Source of the DNA: Pararobbsia silviterrae
GTDB taxonomy: Bacteria; Pseudomonadota; Gammaproteobacteria; Burkholderiales; Burkholderiaceae
Assembly: GCF_003628125.1 (NCBI RefSeq)
Contig: NZ_RBZU01000007.1
Location: 279,090-343,089, forward strand
DNA length: 64,000 nt
Direction of reading: 5' to 3'
Below, piece by piece: positions 17,223 to 26,041 of the stretch; within the stretch, counting starts at the first letter, position 1, and the number at the start of each line of letters is the position of its first letter. The translations under genes and the position numbers were made by a program. The notes below the pieces were generated by a model. It made no database searches. It saw only the letters and a program-made list of their open reading frames with translations, and was not told the origin of the DNA.

Positions 17223-19796
17223 TTGGCTTTTCAATCTTCACTCCCGTTCGAGCCGGGCGTCCCGCATGCGGATGCCCTGCTGCTGCGCGCGCTGCCGGTA
17301 CGCGACGGCCATTGGGATGAACTTCGCGAAGATCCCGCCACGTTGCGCGAACCGTGGCGGCGGTTTTTCGAGCTGCTCGGCGAGCATGGTTACGCGAATC
17401 TCGGCGCACTCTCGGATGCGGTAAGCCGGCGCGTACGCGACAACGACATCACGTACAACGTCTATGCGGATCAGGGCGGCTCGCGCGCGTGGGCACTCGA
17501 TCTGCTGCCGTTCCTCATCGACGAACAGGAATGGCAGCGTATCGAACGCGGCGTCGCGCAACGCGCGCGACTGCTCAACGCGATCATCGCCGATGTGTAT
17601 GGATCGCAGACACTGTTGCGCGACGGATATCTTCCGCCCGCGCTCGTGTTCGGACATCCGGGCTATCTGCGGCCGGTCAAGGGATATGTGCCGCCGAACG
17701 GGCACTATCTGCAACTCGTCGCGATCGACCTCGCACGCAACAACGACGGCGAGTGGACCGTCTTGTCTCAGCGCACGGAAGCGCCGTCGGGACTCGGGTA
17801 CTCGCTCGAAAATCGGCTCATCGTATCCGACATCTTCGCGGAAGCGTTCCGCGAGATGCGCGTGCCGCGTCTCGCGGCGTCGTTCTCGCGGCTCGGCAGC
17901 ACGCTCGCGCAGTTGGCCACGCATACGATGCGCGGCTCGAACGCGAACGGGCATCCGCATATCGCGTTGCTCACGCCGGGTCCCTATAGCGAAACGTATT
18001 TCGAGCATGTGTTCCTCGCGCGCTATCTCGGCATCACGCTCGCCGAGGGCAAGGACCTGACGGTCCGCGACGACGTGCTGTATCTGAAGACGCTCGGCGG
18101 TCTCGAACGCGTGCACGTGCTGCTGCGGCGGCTCGACGATGCGTTCTGCGATCCGGTCGAACTGCGGCCCGATTCGACGATCGGCGTGCCGGGCTTGCTG
18201 CAGGTCATGCGCGCGGGCAATGTCGTCGTCTCGAACGTGCCGGGTGCGGGTTTCGTCGAATCGCCGGGGCTCCATGCGTTTCTGCCCGCGATCGCGCAGC
18301 GCGTGCTCGGTCAGTCGCTTGTGCTGCCCAGCGTGCCGACCTGGTGGTGCGGCGAAGCCGCCGCGCGCGACGAAGCATGCCGGGAACTCGACCATGCCTT
18401 CGTCATGCCGACCTGGCCCGGCCGGCACGGCACGCGCCCTGTCGGCATGGAGCAAGGCGTCCAGCATCTCAAGGACTGGCGCGACGAGATCGCGCACGCC
18501 CCCGATGGCTATACGATCCAGGCGCCGTTGGCGCTGTCGCACGCGCCGCGTTTCGATGAAGGGCTGCTCGATATGCGCGCGGCCGTCGTGCGCTGCTATG
18601 CGATCGGCGACGCGAACGGCGACTGGCATGTGATGCCGGGCGGCTTCACGCGCTTCGCGGCCGAACGCCAGGCCGCCGTGTCGATGCAACTCGGCGGCAG
18701 CAGCGTCGACACGTGGATCCTGTCGAGCGAGCCGCCGTCGACGTTTTCGTTGATGCCGGCGCCGCTGACGCCCGCCGATCTGAGCCGCAAGCATCGGACG
18801 ATTTCGAGCCGCGCGGCCGAGAATCTGTTCTGGTCGGGCCGTTACGGCGAGCGCGCGGAGAACAGCGTGCGCCTGTGCCGGATCATCCTCGGCTCGCTCG
18901 AAAGCGACGACAGCAGCGCGCTCTTTGCGACGCTCGTCGAACTCGCGCGACGCTCGAACCTCGTGCCGCCCCCGTTGCCCGGAACGCGCGCGACCTTGCG
19001 TGAGTTCGAGCAGACGCTGATTGCGTCGCTCGACGAGAGCAGTCCCTGGCCGAGCGTCGGACACAATCTCGCGGGACAGGCGCGCGCCTCGGGTGAAGTG
19101 CGCGGCCGCTTGTCAAACGATCACTGGCGCACGATCATCGCCGCGCGCAACGATTTTCGCGACGCGTTGCGGCGCCTCGCGCCGCGTATCGAGGCGGGTC
19201 AGTACAACCGGCTCGAAGTCATGACGGCGCTTGAACGGCTCGCCGTGCATCTGACCGCGATCAGCGGCGCGCAGGGCGACCGGATGACGCGCGATGAAGC
19301 ATGGCGGCTGCTGTTTGTCGGCCGTCATATCGAGCGTGTGTCGAGCTTGTCGACGTTCCTGCGAACGGCCGCGGCCCAGCACGCGATCGGCACGCACGCG
19401 GGATTCGATCTGCTGCTCGAACTCTTCGATTCGACATTGACCTATCGCTCGCTGTATCCGGGTCGATTTCAATTACTGCCGCTGCTCGATCTGCTGGTCG
19501 TCGAACCGACGAATCCGCGCAGTCTCTATGGGGTCTACGAGCGCCTCGTCGACAAGCTCGACGATCTGCCGACGCCGGCGGCCCACGCGCAGCGTCCGCT
19601 CCTGTCCTCGCTCTTGCCGACGCTCGCCGATCTTCCTACGCTCGAAACCTTGTGCGAGCGCGACGTGAACGATGAGTACACGGCCTTGATACAGATGTGC
19701 GATCGTCTTACCGCGTCGATGGCGGCGCTCTCGAACGAGATCAGCGCGCGGTATTTCAGCCACGCCGGCGCGTCGCAGGCCTGGACTGCCGCATGA
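17223..19796 (+). CDS. circularly permuted ATP-grasp enzyme fused to alpha-E domain
   Basis: This is an 857-residue fusion. The first 480 or so residues are the circularly permuted ATP-grasp type 2 domain (DUF404/DUF407 group), shown by ITYNVYADQGG, the PLDLLPFLI-like segment, PNGHYLQLVAIDLARNNDGEW and TEAPSGLGYSLENR. The second part, from about residue 530 (ISSRAAENLFWSGRYGERAE), is the all-helical alpha-E domain (DUF403). In many bacteria these are two genes. ATP-grasp enzymes form amide bonds from acyl-phosphates. The start is a TTG, 37 bp after the previous stop, and no better start is available. Confidence 0.87.
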   Translation: MAFQSSLPFEPGVPHADALLLRALPVRDGHWDELREDPATLREPWRRFFELLGEHGYANLGALSDAVSRRVRDNDITYNVYADQGGSRAWALDLLPFLIDEQEWQRIERGVAQRARLLNAIIADVYGSQTLLRDGYLPPALVFGHPGYLRPVKGYVPPNGHYLQLVAIDLARNNDGEWTVLSQRTEAPSGLGYSLENRLIVSDIFAEAFREMRVPRLAASFSRLGSTLAQLATHTMRGSNANGHPHIALLTPGPYSETYFEHVFLARYLGITLAEGKDLTVRDDVLYLKTLGGLERVHVLLRRLDDAFCDPVELRPDSTIGVPGLLQVMRAGNVVVSNVPGAGFVESPGLHAFLPAIAQRVLGQSLVLPSVPTWWCGEAAARDEACRELDHAFVMPTWPGRHGTRPVGMEQGVQHLKDWRDEIAHAPDGYTIQAPLALSHAPRFDEGLLDMRAAVVRCYAIGDANGDWHVMPGGFTRFAAERQAAVSMQLGGSSVDTWILSSEPPSTFSLMPAPLTPADLSRKHRTISSRAAENLFWSGRYGERAENSVRLCRIILGSLESDDSSALFATLVELARRSNLVPPPLPGTRATLREFEQTLIASLDESSPWPSVGHNLAGQARASGEVRGRLSNDHWRTIIAARNDFRDALRRLAPRIEAGQYNRLEVMTALERLAVHLTAISGAQGDRMTRDEAWRLLFVGRHIERVSSLSTFLRTAAAQHAIGTHAGFDLLLELFDSTLTYRSLYPGRFQLLPLLDLLVVEPTNPRSLYGVYERLVDKLDDLPTPAAHAQRPLLSSLLPTLADLPTLETLCERDVNDEYTALIQMCDRLTASMAALSNEISARYFSHAGASQAWTAA

Positions 19797-19827
19797 TCCG
19801 ATCCACGCCTACGTCACGAGTCCCGGT

Positions 19828-20742
19828 ATGAGCACACGCTATCCGACCTTGCCGTCGATGCGGCCGACGGTGTTGACCGTCCTGCATCGCACGACCTATC
19901 GCTACTCGACGCTCGTCGATACCGCGCAGCATCTCGCGACCATCCGTCCCATCTCGACGGCTGCGCAGGAAGTGCTTCAGCACGCGGAGCGTATCGAGCC
20001 CGAGCCGTCGTATCTGCACAGCCGCGTCGACACGTTCGGCAACGAAGTCGTGTATTTCGCGCTCAATACGCCGCACGAATCGCTGCAAGTGACAAGCGAA
20101 ACGACCGTGAGATTGCGCGCGCGCTGGACGCACTTCGATCCCGAGGTGACCGAGCCTTGGGAGAACGTCGCGAACATGACGCAATATCGCGCGGGCGCGA
20201 CGTTCGTGCCTGAAACGGAGTTCTGTTTCGCCTCGCCGTATATCGCGCTGCATCCGTTGTTTCGCGCCTATGCGCTTGAAAGCTTTCCGCCGGGCATGCC
20301 GGTCGCGCAGGGCGCGATCGATCTCATGCATCGGATTCACGACGAGTTCGAATATCTGCAGACGACGACGGACTTCGACACACAAGCGCTGCATGCCTTC
20401 ACGCTGCGCAGCGGTGTCTGTCAGGATTTCGCGCAGGTCATGATCGGTTGCCTGCGTTCGATCGGTATTCCCGCGCGTTACGTTTCCGGCTATCTGCGTA
20501 CGATCCCGCTGCCGGGCCATGCACGCCTGCTCGGCGCGGACGCGTCGCATGCGTGGGTGTCGGCGTGGTGCCCCGGCACAGGCTGGATTGACCTCGATCC
20601 GACGAACGACGTGCTCGCGGACCGCGATCACGTGACGCTCGCGTACGGCCGCGATTACAGCGACGTCTCGCTCTTGCGCGGCATGATTCTCGGCGGCGGC
20701 GCGCATGCCGTGGATGTGTCGGTCAGCGTGATGGAACTCTGA
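19828..20742 (+). CDS. transglutaminase family protein
   Basis: This is a 304-residue bacterial transglutaminase-like protein with an N-terminal beta-barrel region (residues 1-115, beginning VLHRTTYRYSTLVD) and a catalytic core. Cys198 in RSGVCQDFAQ, His241 in DASHAWVSAW and Asp257 in DLDPTND make the triad. There is no signal peptide. It starts 31 bp after the ATP-grasp/alpha-E gene and closes the operon. The family includes proteases and peptide ligases, and the operon suggests it works on the product of the ATP-grasp enzyme. That is inference. Confidence 0.9.
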   Translation: MSTRYPTLPSMRPTVLTVLHRTTYRYSTLVDTAQHLATIRPISTAAQEVLQHAERIEPEPSYLHSRVDTFGNEVVYFALNTPHESLQVTSETTVRLRARWTHFDPEVTEPWENVANMTQYRAGATFVPETEFCFASPYIALHPLFRAYALESFPPGMPVAQGAIDLMHRIHDEFEYLQTTTDFDTQALHAFTLRSGVCQDFAQVMIGCLRSIGIPARYVSGYLRTIPLPGHARLLGADASHAWVSAWCPGTGWIDLDPTNDVLADRDHVTLAYGRDYSDVSLLRGMILGGGAHAVDVSVSVMEL

Positions 20743-20775
20743 CTAATCGCACACGATCGAGTCCCCTTGCAGACA

Positions 20776-20801
20776 CGCCTTCGGCGCGCAGCGCGAAGGC
20801 G
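20776..20801. terminator. hairpin between convergent transglutaminase and Dabb genes
   Basis: Arms 20776-20787 and 20791-20801 pair over 11 bp with one bulged G and a 3-base loop. No T tract follows; it is placed where a bidirectional terminator is expected. Confidence 0.4.
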
Positions 20802-20878
20802 GAAGGTTCGGGAACATTGGCCGTTAGTTGCGTGATCGGACATAAACGCACCGATTCCCGGTTGCGTTCGTCATCCGC

Positions 20879-21205
20879 TCAGCCGTGCACGCCGATATCC
20901 ATATCGAATACGCACAGGCTGTCGATGCCGCTTTCGAGCAGTGCGACGAGCGCGGCGCCGAGCTTTTGATGTTCGGGGTGGACGAGATACGCCGTGAGCG
21001 CGCCCGCGTCCGCGAAGTCCATCGAGAAACCGGACTCGAACCCGTTCGACCTCCCCTCTTCCGACACATTGCGACCGCTCGAGAAATGCTCGAAGCGGAT
21101 GCCGTCGATCTTGCCCAGCGCTTCGATCTTGTCGATCAAGTCCTGCTGCGCGGACACGGGAACATCGGGGCGAAATTGGCAAAGCACGATATGGCGAATC
21201 GGCAT
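20879..21205 (-). CDS. Dabb (stress-responsive A/B barrel) domain protein
   Basis: This is a 108-residue protein consisting of a single alpha+beta-barrel Dabb domain. It starts MPIRHIVLCQFRPDV and contains the family-typical FSMDFADAGALTAYLVHPEHQKL and a histidine-rich strand. Dabb proteins are dimeric ferredoxin-like folds, some with polyketide cyclase-like roles, but most are uncharacterised. I use the ATG at 21205 because homology begins there; the frame extends 79 codons upstream with no family resemblance. It runs opposite to the neighbouring genes. Confidence 0.82.
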   Translation of the reverse strand: MPIRHIVLCQFRPDVPVSAQQDLIDKIEALGKIDGIRFEHFSSGRNVSEEGRSNGFESGFSMDFADAGALTAYLVHPEHQKLGAALVALLESGIDSLCVFDMDIGVHG

Positions 21206-21424
21206 GATCGTCGGCGGATGTCGTGGATGGAGCCCCCAGTCTAATCGCTCGTCGCGAATCCGATCGTGACAGGGCGTCGCCGTGGCTTGCTGGGGCACGA
21301 CGGCGTTCCGCGAAGCTCGTCGAATCGATCGCGCATCGATGTCGAAACGTCCGCACACCTTGCATATCTCGATCCACATCCGCTCGGCGAACGGCGAACG
21401 ACATCGAAAACGACAAAACAACCT

Positions 21425-21453
21425 TTGCAACAAAGTATCCACAAAGATACAAT
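21425..21453 (+). promoter_or_regulatory. promoter-like boxes and inverted repeat at the toxin start codon
   Basis: TTGCAA (21425-21430) and TACAAT (21448-21453) are spaced by 17 bp like a sigma-70 promoter. Between them GTATC (21435-21439) and GATAC (21446-21450) form an inverted repeat. The -10-like box overlaps the toxin ATG at 21452, so transcription from it would begin inside the coding region. The repeat is more credible as an operator for antitoxin autoregulation than the boxes are as the sole promoter. Confidence 0.4.
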
Positions 21454-21781
21454 GCGCAACGATTCAACCGACTTTCCCCCCATCGCGTTCCATCAGACGG
21501 ACGCATTTGCACGATGGCTCGACGCGCTCAGGGATCCGATCGGGAAGGCCAAGATCCTGATCCGGATCAAACGCGCCGAGGCGGGTAACTTCGGCGATTC
21601 TGAACCGGTCGGAGAGGGAATTTCAGAGATGCGCGTCGACTTCGGTCCTGGATACCGGATCTACTACGCGCAACGGGGACGCAAGATCTATTTGCTGATC
21701 TGCGGCGGCGACAAGTCGACGCAGACAGCCGACATCAGACGCGCGAAGGCGCTCTGGAACGAGTTGAAGGATGACGCATGA
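21452..21781 (+). CDS. RelE/HigB-type toxin of a type II toxin-antitoxin pair
   Basis: This is a 109-residue addiction-module killer protein. It shows FARWLDALRDPIGKAKILIRIKR near the N-terminus, then GNFGDSEPVGEGISEMR, GPGYRIYYAQRGRKIYLLICGGDKSTQ and a C-terminal RAKALWNELK. This is the conserved layout of the HigB/RelE-like mRNA interferases, which cut ribosome-bound mRNA when freed from antitoxin. The ATG at 21452 gives the expected length; the frame is open further upstream without family similarity. Toxin precedes antitoxin, with an ATGA overlap, as in higBA. Confidence 0.9.
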   Translation: MRNDSTDFPPIAFHQTDAFARWLDALRDPIGKAKILIRIKRAEAGNFGDSEPVGEGISEMRVDFGPGYRIYYAQRGRKIYLLICGGDKSTQTADIRRAKALWNELKDDA

Positions 21782-22080
21782 GCAAGATCAAGGTGTCGCG
21801 TTTCGACGCATCGGAACATCTCCGCGATGAAGCGACCATCGCTGCCTATATCAATGCCGCGCTCGACGAAGGCGATCCCGACCTGTTGATGGCGGCGATC
21901 GCGGATGTCGCCAAGGCGCGCGGCGTCGCCCAGGTCGCTCAGGCCGCGGGTCTCGGAAGAGAAAGCCTCTACAAGACGCTGTCGGCAGGATCGAAGCCGC
22001 GCCTCGATACGGTCTTCAAACTGCTCGGCGCGCTCAATCTTCGTCTGATCGCCATGCCGCTCGGTGGGAAAAATGCATGA
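21778..22080 (+). CDS. HigA-like antitoxin (helix-turn-helix addiction module antidote)
   Basis: This is a 100-residue antitoxin. The N-terminal part, SRFDASEHLRDEATIAAYINAAL, typically wraps the toxin. The C-terminal half is a Cro/XRE-like helix-turn-helix (DVAKARGVAQVAQAAGLGRESLYKTLS, residues about 44-70), expected to bind the operator in front of the toxin gene. Its ATG overlaps the toxin TGA by 4 bp, so the two are translationally coupled. It neutralises the toxin protein and represses the pair; both roles are inferred from the family. Confidence 0.9.
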   Translation: MSKIKVSRFDASEHLRDEATIAAYINAALDEGDPDLLMAAIADVAKARGVAQVAQAAGLGRESLYKTLSAGSKPRLDTVFKLLGALNLRLIAMPLGGKNA

Positions 22081-22205
22081 CGGTTCGCGCTTCGACACGG
22101 ACATCGCCGAGCTGTCTCAGCATTTGGGCATGACGTTGCAATGCGGCGTGTGTACATGCGTCGGCGCGCCTCTACGTCCGTTGGGGACCACTCCACCTCG
22201 GCGAT

Positions 22206-22240
22206 TTATCCACAAAAACTGTGATCAAAGCTGTGGATAT
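22206..22240. promoter_or_regulatory. pair of DnaA-box-like 9-mers in inverted orientation
   Basis: TTATCCACA (22206-22214) matches the consensus DnaA box exactly. TGTGGATAT (22232-22240) is the reverse orientation with one mismatch at the outer end. They lie in the 379-bp gene-free stretch 22081-22459, which holds nothing else I can name. No replication or partition gene is nearby. Confidence 0.45.
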
Positions 22241-22459
22241 CCCGCGGAGTATTCGACCAAGCCGCTGACGCATAAGCGCTTTTGTGCCGCGCATCGGCTT
22301 GCGTCACACCATGTATTCAAGCGCTGACGAAATCGCATCGCATGCATTGACGAACCCCTTCGTATACGGGCGTCGATGCGTTCGATCCGTGCATCATCGG
22401 GTGCACGCAAGCACCGCGAAAGCGCCCTATATGCACCCTCTAGACCGTCAAGCGATCGA

Positions 22460-22657
22460 TCAGGTCTTCCGGCGGTGCAGGATCTTGTCTCTGACGCGCT
22501 TCGATGCGAACAAGCTTAAATAATCGCGCACGCGTGCACCGTCACTGAGATCGTGCAAGGTATTGAGGTATTCGCGTTCGACGACGTCACGCGGCGTCTT
22601 GGTTTCGGCAGCGAGTTGCGCAATGATCTCGCCCTGGGAATGGGTATCGGCGTTCAT
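22460..22657 (-). CDS. DUF3562 family small protein
   Basis: This 65-residue protein has the pattern of Burkholderia DUF3562 proteins: an N-terminal GEIIAQLAAETKTPRDVVEREY helix pair, then LHDLSDGARVRDYLSLFASKRVRDKIL. The start at 22657 has a strong GAGGAAGGAA just upstream; a 26-codon longer frame has no such site. The function of the family is unknown to me. The basic C-terminus (RDKILHRRKT) could bind nucleic acid, but nothing shows it. It is a stand-alone gene. Confidence 0.75.
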   Translation of the reverse strand: MNADTHSQGEIIAQLAAETKTPRDVVEREYLNTLHDLSDGARVRDYLSLFASKRVRDKILHRRKT

Positions 22658-22964
22658 TTCCTTCCTCGTAAGAAGAGAAAAAATCCAGGCGACACGCTCA
22701 CGTGAAATGAAATGCACGGCCATAGCGCGATTCAAGATTCATGCCGCTACGGCCCGCCTTTCGCTGTCGTTTGTGTAGGGTCCACGAAAGCCATGTGCCG
22801 CGATAGGTAGACCGCGGCCGTCAGATTCTAGCGATCCCGATGCGATTCGTCATCCCGTCTCTCATGATTCGCCTGAACCCAGACCCCGCATGCATCCGCT
22901 TGGGCACGACCGCGCCGCGCATGCGCCATGCCTCGCCGAATATGCGCCTCGAGCGCGCAAATCC

Positions 22965-23942
22965 TTATACGTCCTCTTGCGCGACCGTATCGCCGGCCGC
23001 GTCTCGCGCGGGCGCCGTCGGCACATCCGACAAGCCGTAGTTGATCAAGGGACTTTGCTCGAAAATCTCCGCCATCCAATCGACGAAGACGCGCACCGTC
23101 GGCGACAGATGACGGTTATGCGGATAGACCGCCGAGATCGGGACCGGTCGATGCCGATGCTCGGGAAACAGCTCGACGAGCCGGCCCGCCTCGACATGCC
23201 CATACGACATGAAGTGCCCGGACTGCGCAATCCCAATGCCGTTGAGCACGGCCGCGATATGCGCTTCCGCATCGTTGACGGCAAGCGCGCTACGCATCTT
23301 CAGTTCAACCCGATGCCCATCGATCCAGAACGCGAAGTCCATCAAGCGCCCGGTCCGGCTGAAAAAATAATTGACCGCGACATGGTCATGCAGATCGTCG
23401 ATCGTCTCGGGCCGGCCATGACGTTCGAGATACATCGGACTGGCGACCGTGAGCCGCTGATAGAGCCCGAGCCGCCGCGCGACCAGGCTTGAATCGCTCA
23501 GCGTGCCGATCCGGATCGCGAGATCGATCCCATCCTGCACGAGATCGACATTGCGATCGCCGATCCCGATCATGACGTCAACCTGCGGAAAGCGCGCATG
23601 AAATTCATGAATGCGCGGCATCACGATCATGCGGCCCAGCGCGCCCGGCATATCGACGCGCAATTTGCCGCGCGGCCCCGTCGTGGCATGCGAAAACGCG
23701 GCTTCGGTTTCCTCGATGTCGGACAGGATGCGCACGCAGCGTTCGTAGTAAGCCGCACCGTCGGGCGTCAAATTCAGACGTCGCGTCGTGCGCTGAAGCA
23801 GGCGCACGCCCAAGTGCGCCTCGAGACTCTGAATGACGGTCGATACCGTCGGGCGCGGCAGATTGAGCGTATCCGCGGCACGTGAAAAACTGTTCGTTTC
23901 GACAACACGCGTGAACACCTGCATTGCCTGAAGCCGATCCAT
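22965..23942 (-). CDS. LysR family transcriptional regulator
   Basis: This 325-residue LysR regulator has a winged HTH at residues 1-60 (MDRLQAMQVFTRVVETNSFS, then LPRPTVSTVIQSLEAHLG) and a periplasmic-binding-like effector domain from about 90 to 300. It belongs to the branch that controls oxidoreductases (CrgA-like: GLYQRLTVASPMYLERHG). The start at 23942 has AAGGAA 8 bp upstream. The last 25 residues, rich in Ala/Asp, extend past the domain. It follows the MDR oxidoreductase gene on the same strand at 125 bp and may regulate it. Confidence 0.9.
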   Translation of the reverse strand: MDRLQAMQVFTRVVETNSFSRAADTLNLPRPTVSTVIQSLEAHLGVRLLQRTTRRLNLTPDGAAYYERCVRILSDIEETEAAFSHATTGPRGKLRVDMPGALGRMIVMPRIHEFHARFPQVDVMIGIGDRNVDLVQDGIDLAIRIGTLSDSSLVARRLGLYQRLTVASPMYLERHGRPETIDDLHDHVAVNYFFSRTGRLMDFAFWIDGHRVELKMRSALAVNDAEAHIAAVLNGIGIAQSGHFMSYGHVEAGRLVELFPEHRHRPVPISAVYPHNRHLSPTVRVFVDWMAEIFEQSPLINYGLSDVPTAPARDAAGDTVAQEDV

Positions 23943-24067
23943 GCGACGTTCCTTTTGGCTGTGCCGCGTTGATATTCCCCGCATCGGCGTCGCGAGGGTC
24001 GCCCGCCTCGCGACCCTCGCACGCGAAGCACAGAGTATGCGCTTAAGGCGCCGACCGGCAACGCGAC

Positions 24068-25057
24068 TCAGACTTCGACGACGATACGGCCGACGTGCTG
24101 ATTTTTCTCAAGCTCGCGATGCGCTTCGACAAGATCGTCGAATTTGAAGCGCTTCGTGATGACGGGCGTCAAGGCGCCCTTCTTGACCGCATCGAAAATG
24201 AAATCGGTCGCCGCCTTTTGACGCACGGGATCGGTCGTCGTCGCAAAGAGGTTATAGCCCTCGATCGACAGACGCTTGTAAAGGACCGCGAGCATCGGCA
24301 ACGGCGTCACGGCCTCGCTCAACGCGCCATAGACGAAAATCCGGCCGCCCGGCGCCATCGCCGCGACGAGTTGCTCGAACGCGGGGCCGCCGACCGGATC
24401 GAACGCGATCTGTGCCCCCTTGCCGCCCGTGATGCGCGCGACCTCCGCGACGAGGTCCTGTTCGTCGGTCGCGATCACATGCGCCGCGCCGAGCGCGCGG
24501 AGTGCGTCGGCCTTCGCGCGTGTGCGCGTCAAGGCAATGGAGACCGCGCCGACAAGATTGGCCATCTGAATCGCACCGAGGCCGACCGAACTCGATGACG
24601 CAGGAATCAGCACGAAATCGCCGGGCTTGACCGCCCCGCTTTCGACAAACGCGCCATACGACGTGATGAAGGGATTCCAGATCGCGGTCGCTTGCTCGAA
24701 CGTCACGCCGTCGGCAATCCGCACAACCGCGTGCTGAGGCGCGATGACCACTTCGCCATACATGCCGTAGTCGTTCATCGAAAACGCGGGCACCGTGCTC
24801 ACGGCATCGCCGGGCGCGACGTGACGGACGTTTTGACCGATCGCCTCGACGATCCCGGCAGATTCGTAACCGAGGCGCGCGGGCAGCTTCACGGGTTCGA
24901 CATAATCGCCGCGACGCCACATCGATTCGGCGCGATTCAAGCCGATCGCCTTGACGCGGATGCGGACTTCGTCAGGGCCCGGCTCCGGCGCGTCGATCTC
25001 GACGAATTCAAGCACCTCGGGCTCGCCATATTGAGTAAAACGGACAATGCGTGGCAT
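24068..25057 (-). CDS. zinc-type alcohol dehydrogenase-like / quinone oxidoreductase (MDR superfamily)
   Basis: This 329-residue MDR protein has the GroES-like N-domain (residues 1-120, with GYESAGIVEAIGQNVR and GDAVSTVPAF) and a Rossmann NAD(P) domain (about 125-290; SSSSVGLGAIQMANLVGA is the nucleotide-binding turn). Zinc ligands of true alcohol dehydrogenases are absent at the usual N-terminal positions. It therefore fits the NADPH:quinone reductase/zeta-crystallin branch, which reduces quinones or enones. A GAGGTGA site precedes the ATG. A LysR gene follows on the same strand. Confidence 0.88.
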   Translation of the reverse strand: MPRIVRFTQYGEPEVLEFVEIDAPEPGPDEVRIRVKAIGLNRAESMWRRGDYVEPVKLPARLGYESAGIVEAIGQNVRHVAPGDAVSTVPAFSMNDYGMYGEVVIAPQHAVVRIADGVTFEQATAIWNPFITSYGAFVESGAVKPGDFVLIPASSSSVGLGAIQMANLVGAVSIALTRTRAKADALRALGAAHVIATDEQDLVAEVARITGGKGAQIAFDPVGGPAFEQLVAAMAPGGRIFVYGALSEAVTPLPMLAVLYKRLSIEGYNLFATTTDPVRQKAATDFIFDAVKKGALTPVITKRFKFDDLVEAHRELEKNQHVGRIVVEV

Positions 25058-25415
25058 CGGATCACCTCGAATGAATCGGTTAAGGCCGAATCGGCCGATC
25101 CGTCGCGCCGGGCTCGGCGCCTTGCACCGATCGGCATCGGATTGACACGCATTGTCCGCGCGGCCCGCACCGCGATAAATCGCGCCCGCGCTTCAACACA
25201 AATAATCTAAACCGAATAATCGACACAGACAGGGCGCACAGTCGCACGGACCGCTCTGCATCACGGCGCGCATGCGCCCCAGGCGCCGAGCGCGAACGGG
25301 CCTTTCCGAGCTAGACTTGTCCGTCACGGCGCCGCACCGTGCCCCAATGGCCGCGCGCGACTCGATCGGCGCGCCGCCCGTCCTTGAACCGCCCCCGTCC
25401 AGAGGAGCTCCCCCG

Positions 25416-25925
25416 ATGAACAAGTCTTCCGCCGCCGAACATCGCGCCGCCGCCCTGCATACGCCGACCGACCTCAAAGCCGAGGCCACGAAGGACCTCA
25501 CGGCGGCACTCAACCTCCTGCTTGCCGATTACTTCGCGCTCTATCTGAAGACGAAGAATTTCCATTGGCATATGTCCGGTCCGCATTTCCGCGACTATCA
25601 CCTGTTGCTCGACGAACAGGGCGATCAGCTCTTCGCGACGACCGATCCGCTCGCCGAACGCGTGCGCAAGATCGGCGGCAACACACTGCGTTCGATCGGC
25701 CAAATCGGCAAGCTGCAACGCGTACTCGATAACGATGCGGATTTCGTCACGCCGCAGGACATGCTCGCCGAACTCGCCGACGACAATCGTCAGCTCGTCA
25801 CGCGGCTGCGCGAAGCGCATGACGTCTGCGACGAACACGGCGACATCGCGTCCGCGAGCCTCATCGAGAACTGGGTCGACGAAGCCGAACGACGCGCATG
25901 GTTCCTGTTCGAGGCAAGCCGCTGA
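25416..25925 (+). CDS. dps: Dps family DNA-binding ferritin-like protein
   Basis: This 169-residue Dps protein assembles into a 12-mer that oxidises Fe2+ with H2O2 and compacts DNA in stress and stationary phase. The intersubunit ferroxidase residues are in KNFHWHMSGPHFRDYHLLLDE, followed by LAERVRKIGGNTLRSIG, both strongly conserved in the family. The N-terminal tail MNKSSAAEHRAA is short with one lysine, so DNA binding by the tail is not assured. The ATG at 25416 has AGAGGAG upstream; the longer open frame is not supported. It stands as a single gene. Confidence 0.92.
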   Translation: MNKSSAAEHRAAALHTPTDLKAEATKDLTAALNLLLADYFALYLKTKNFHWHMSGPHFRDYHLLLDEQGDQLFATTDPLAERVRKIGGNTLRSIGQIGKLQRVLDNDADFVTPQDMLAELADDNRQLVTRLREAHDVCDEHGDIASASLIENWVDEAERRAWFLFEASR

Positions 25926-26041
25926 ACGCACGCGAGTCGTGCATACGATTTGAGGTTACGACTCGATTCGGCATCGCGTGTCATGTCACACGATGCCGAT
26001 CGATTCAGTGAGTGCTCTGTGCCCGGTGAATCTCGAGCGCG

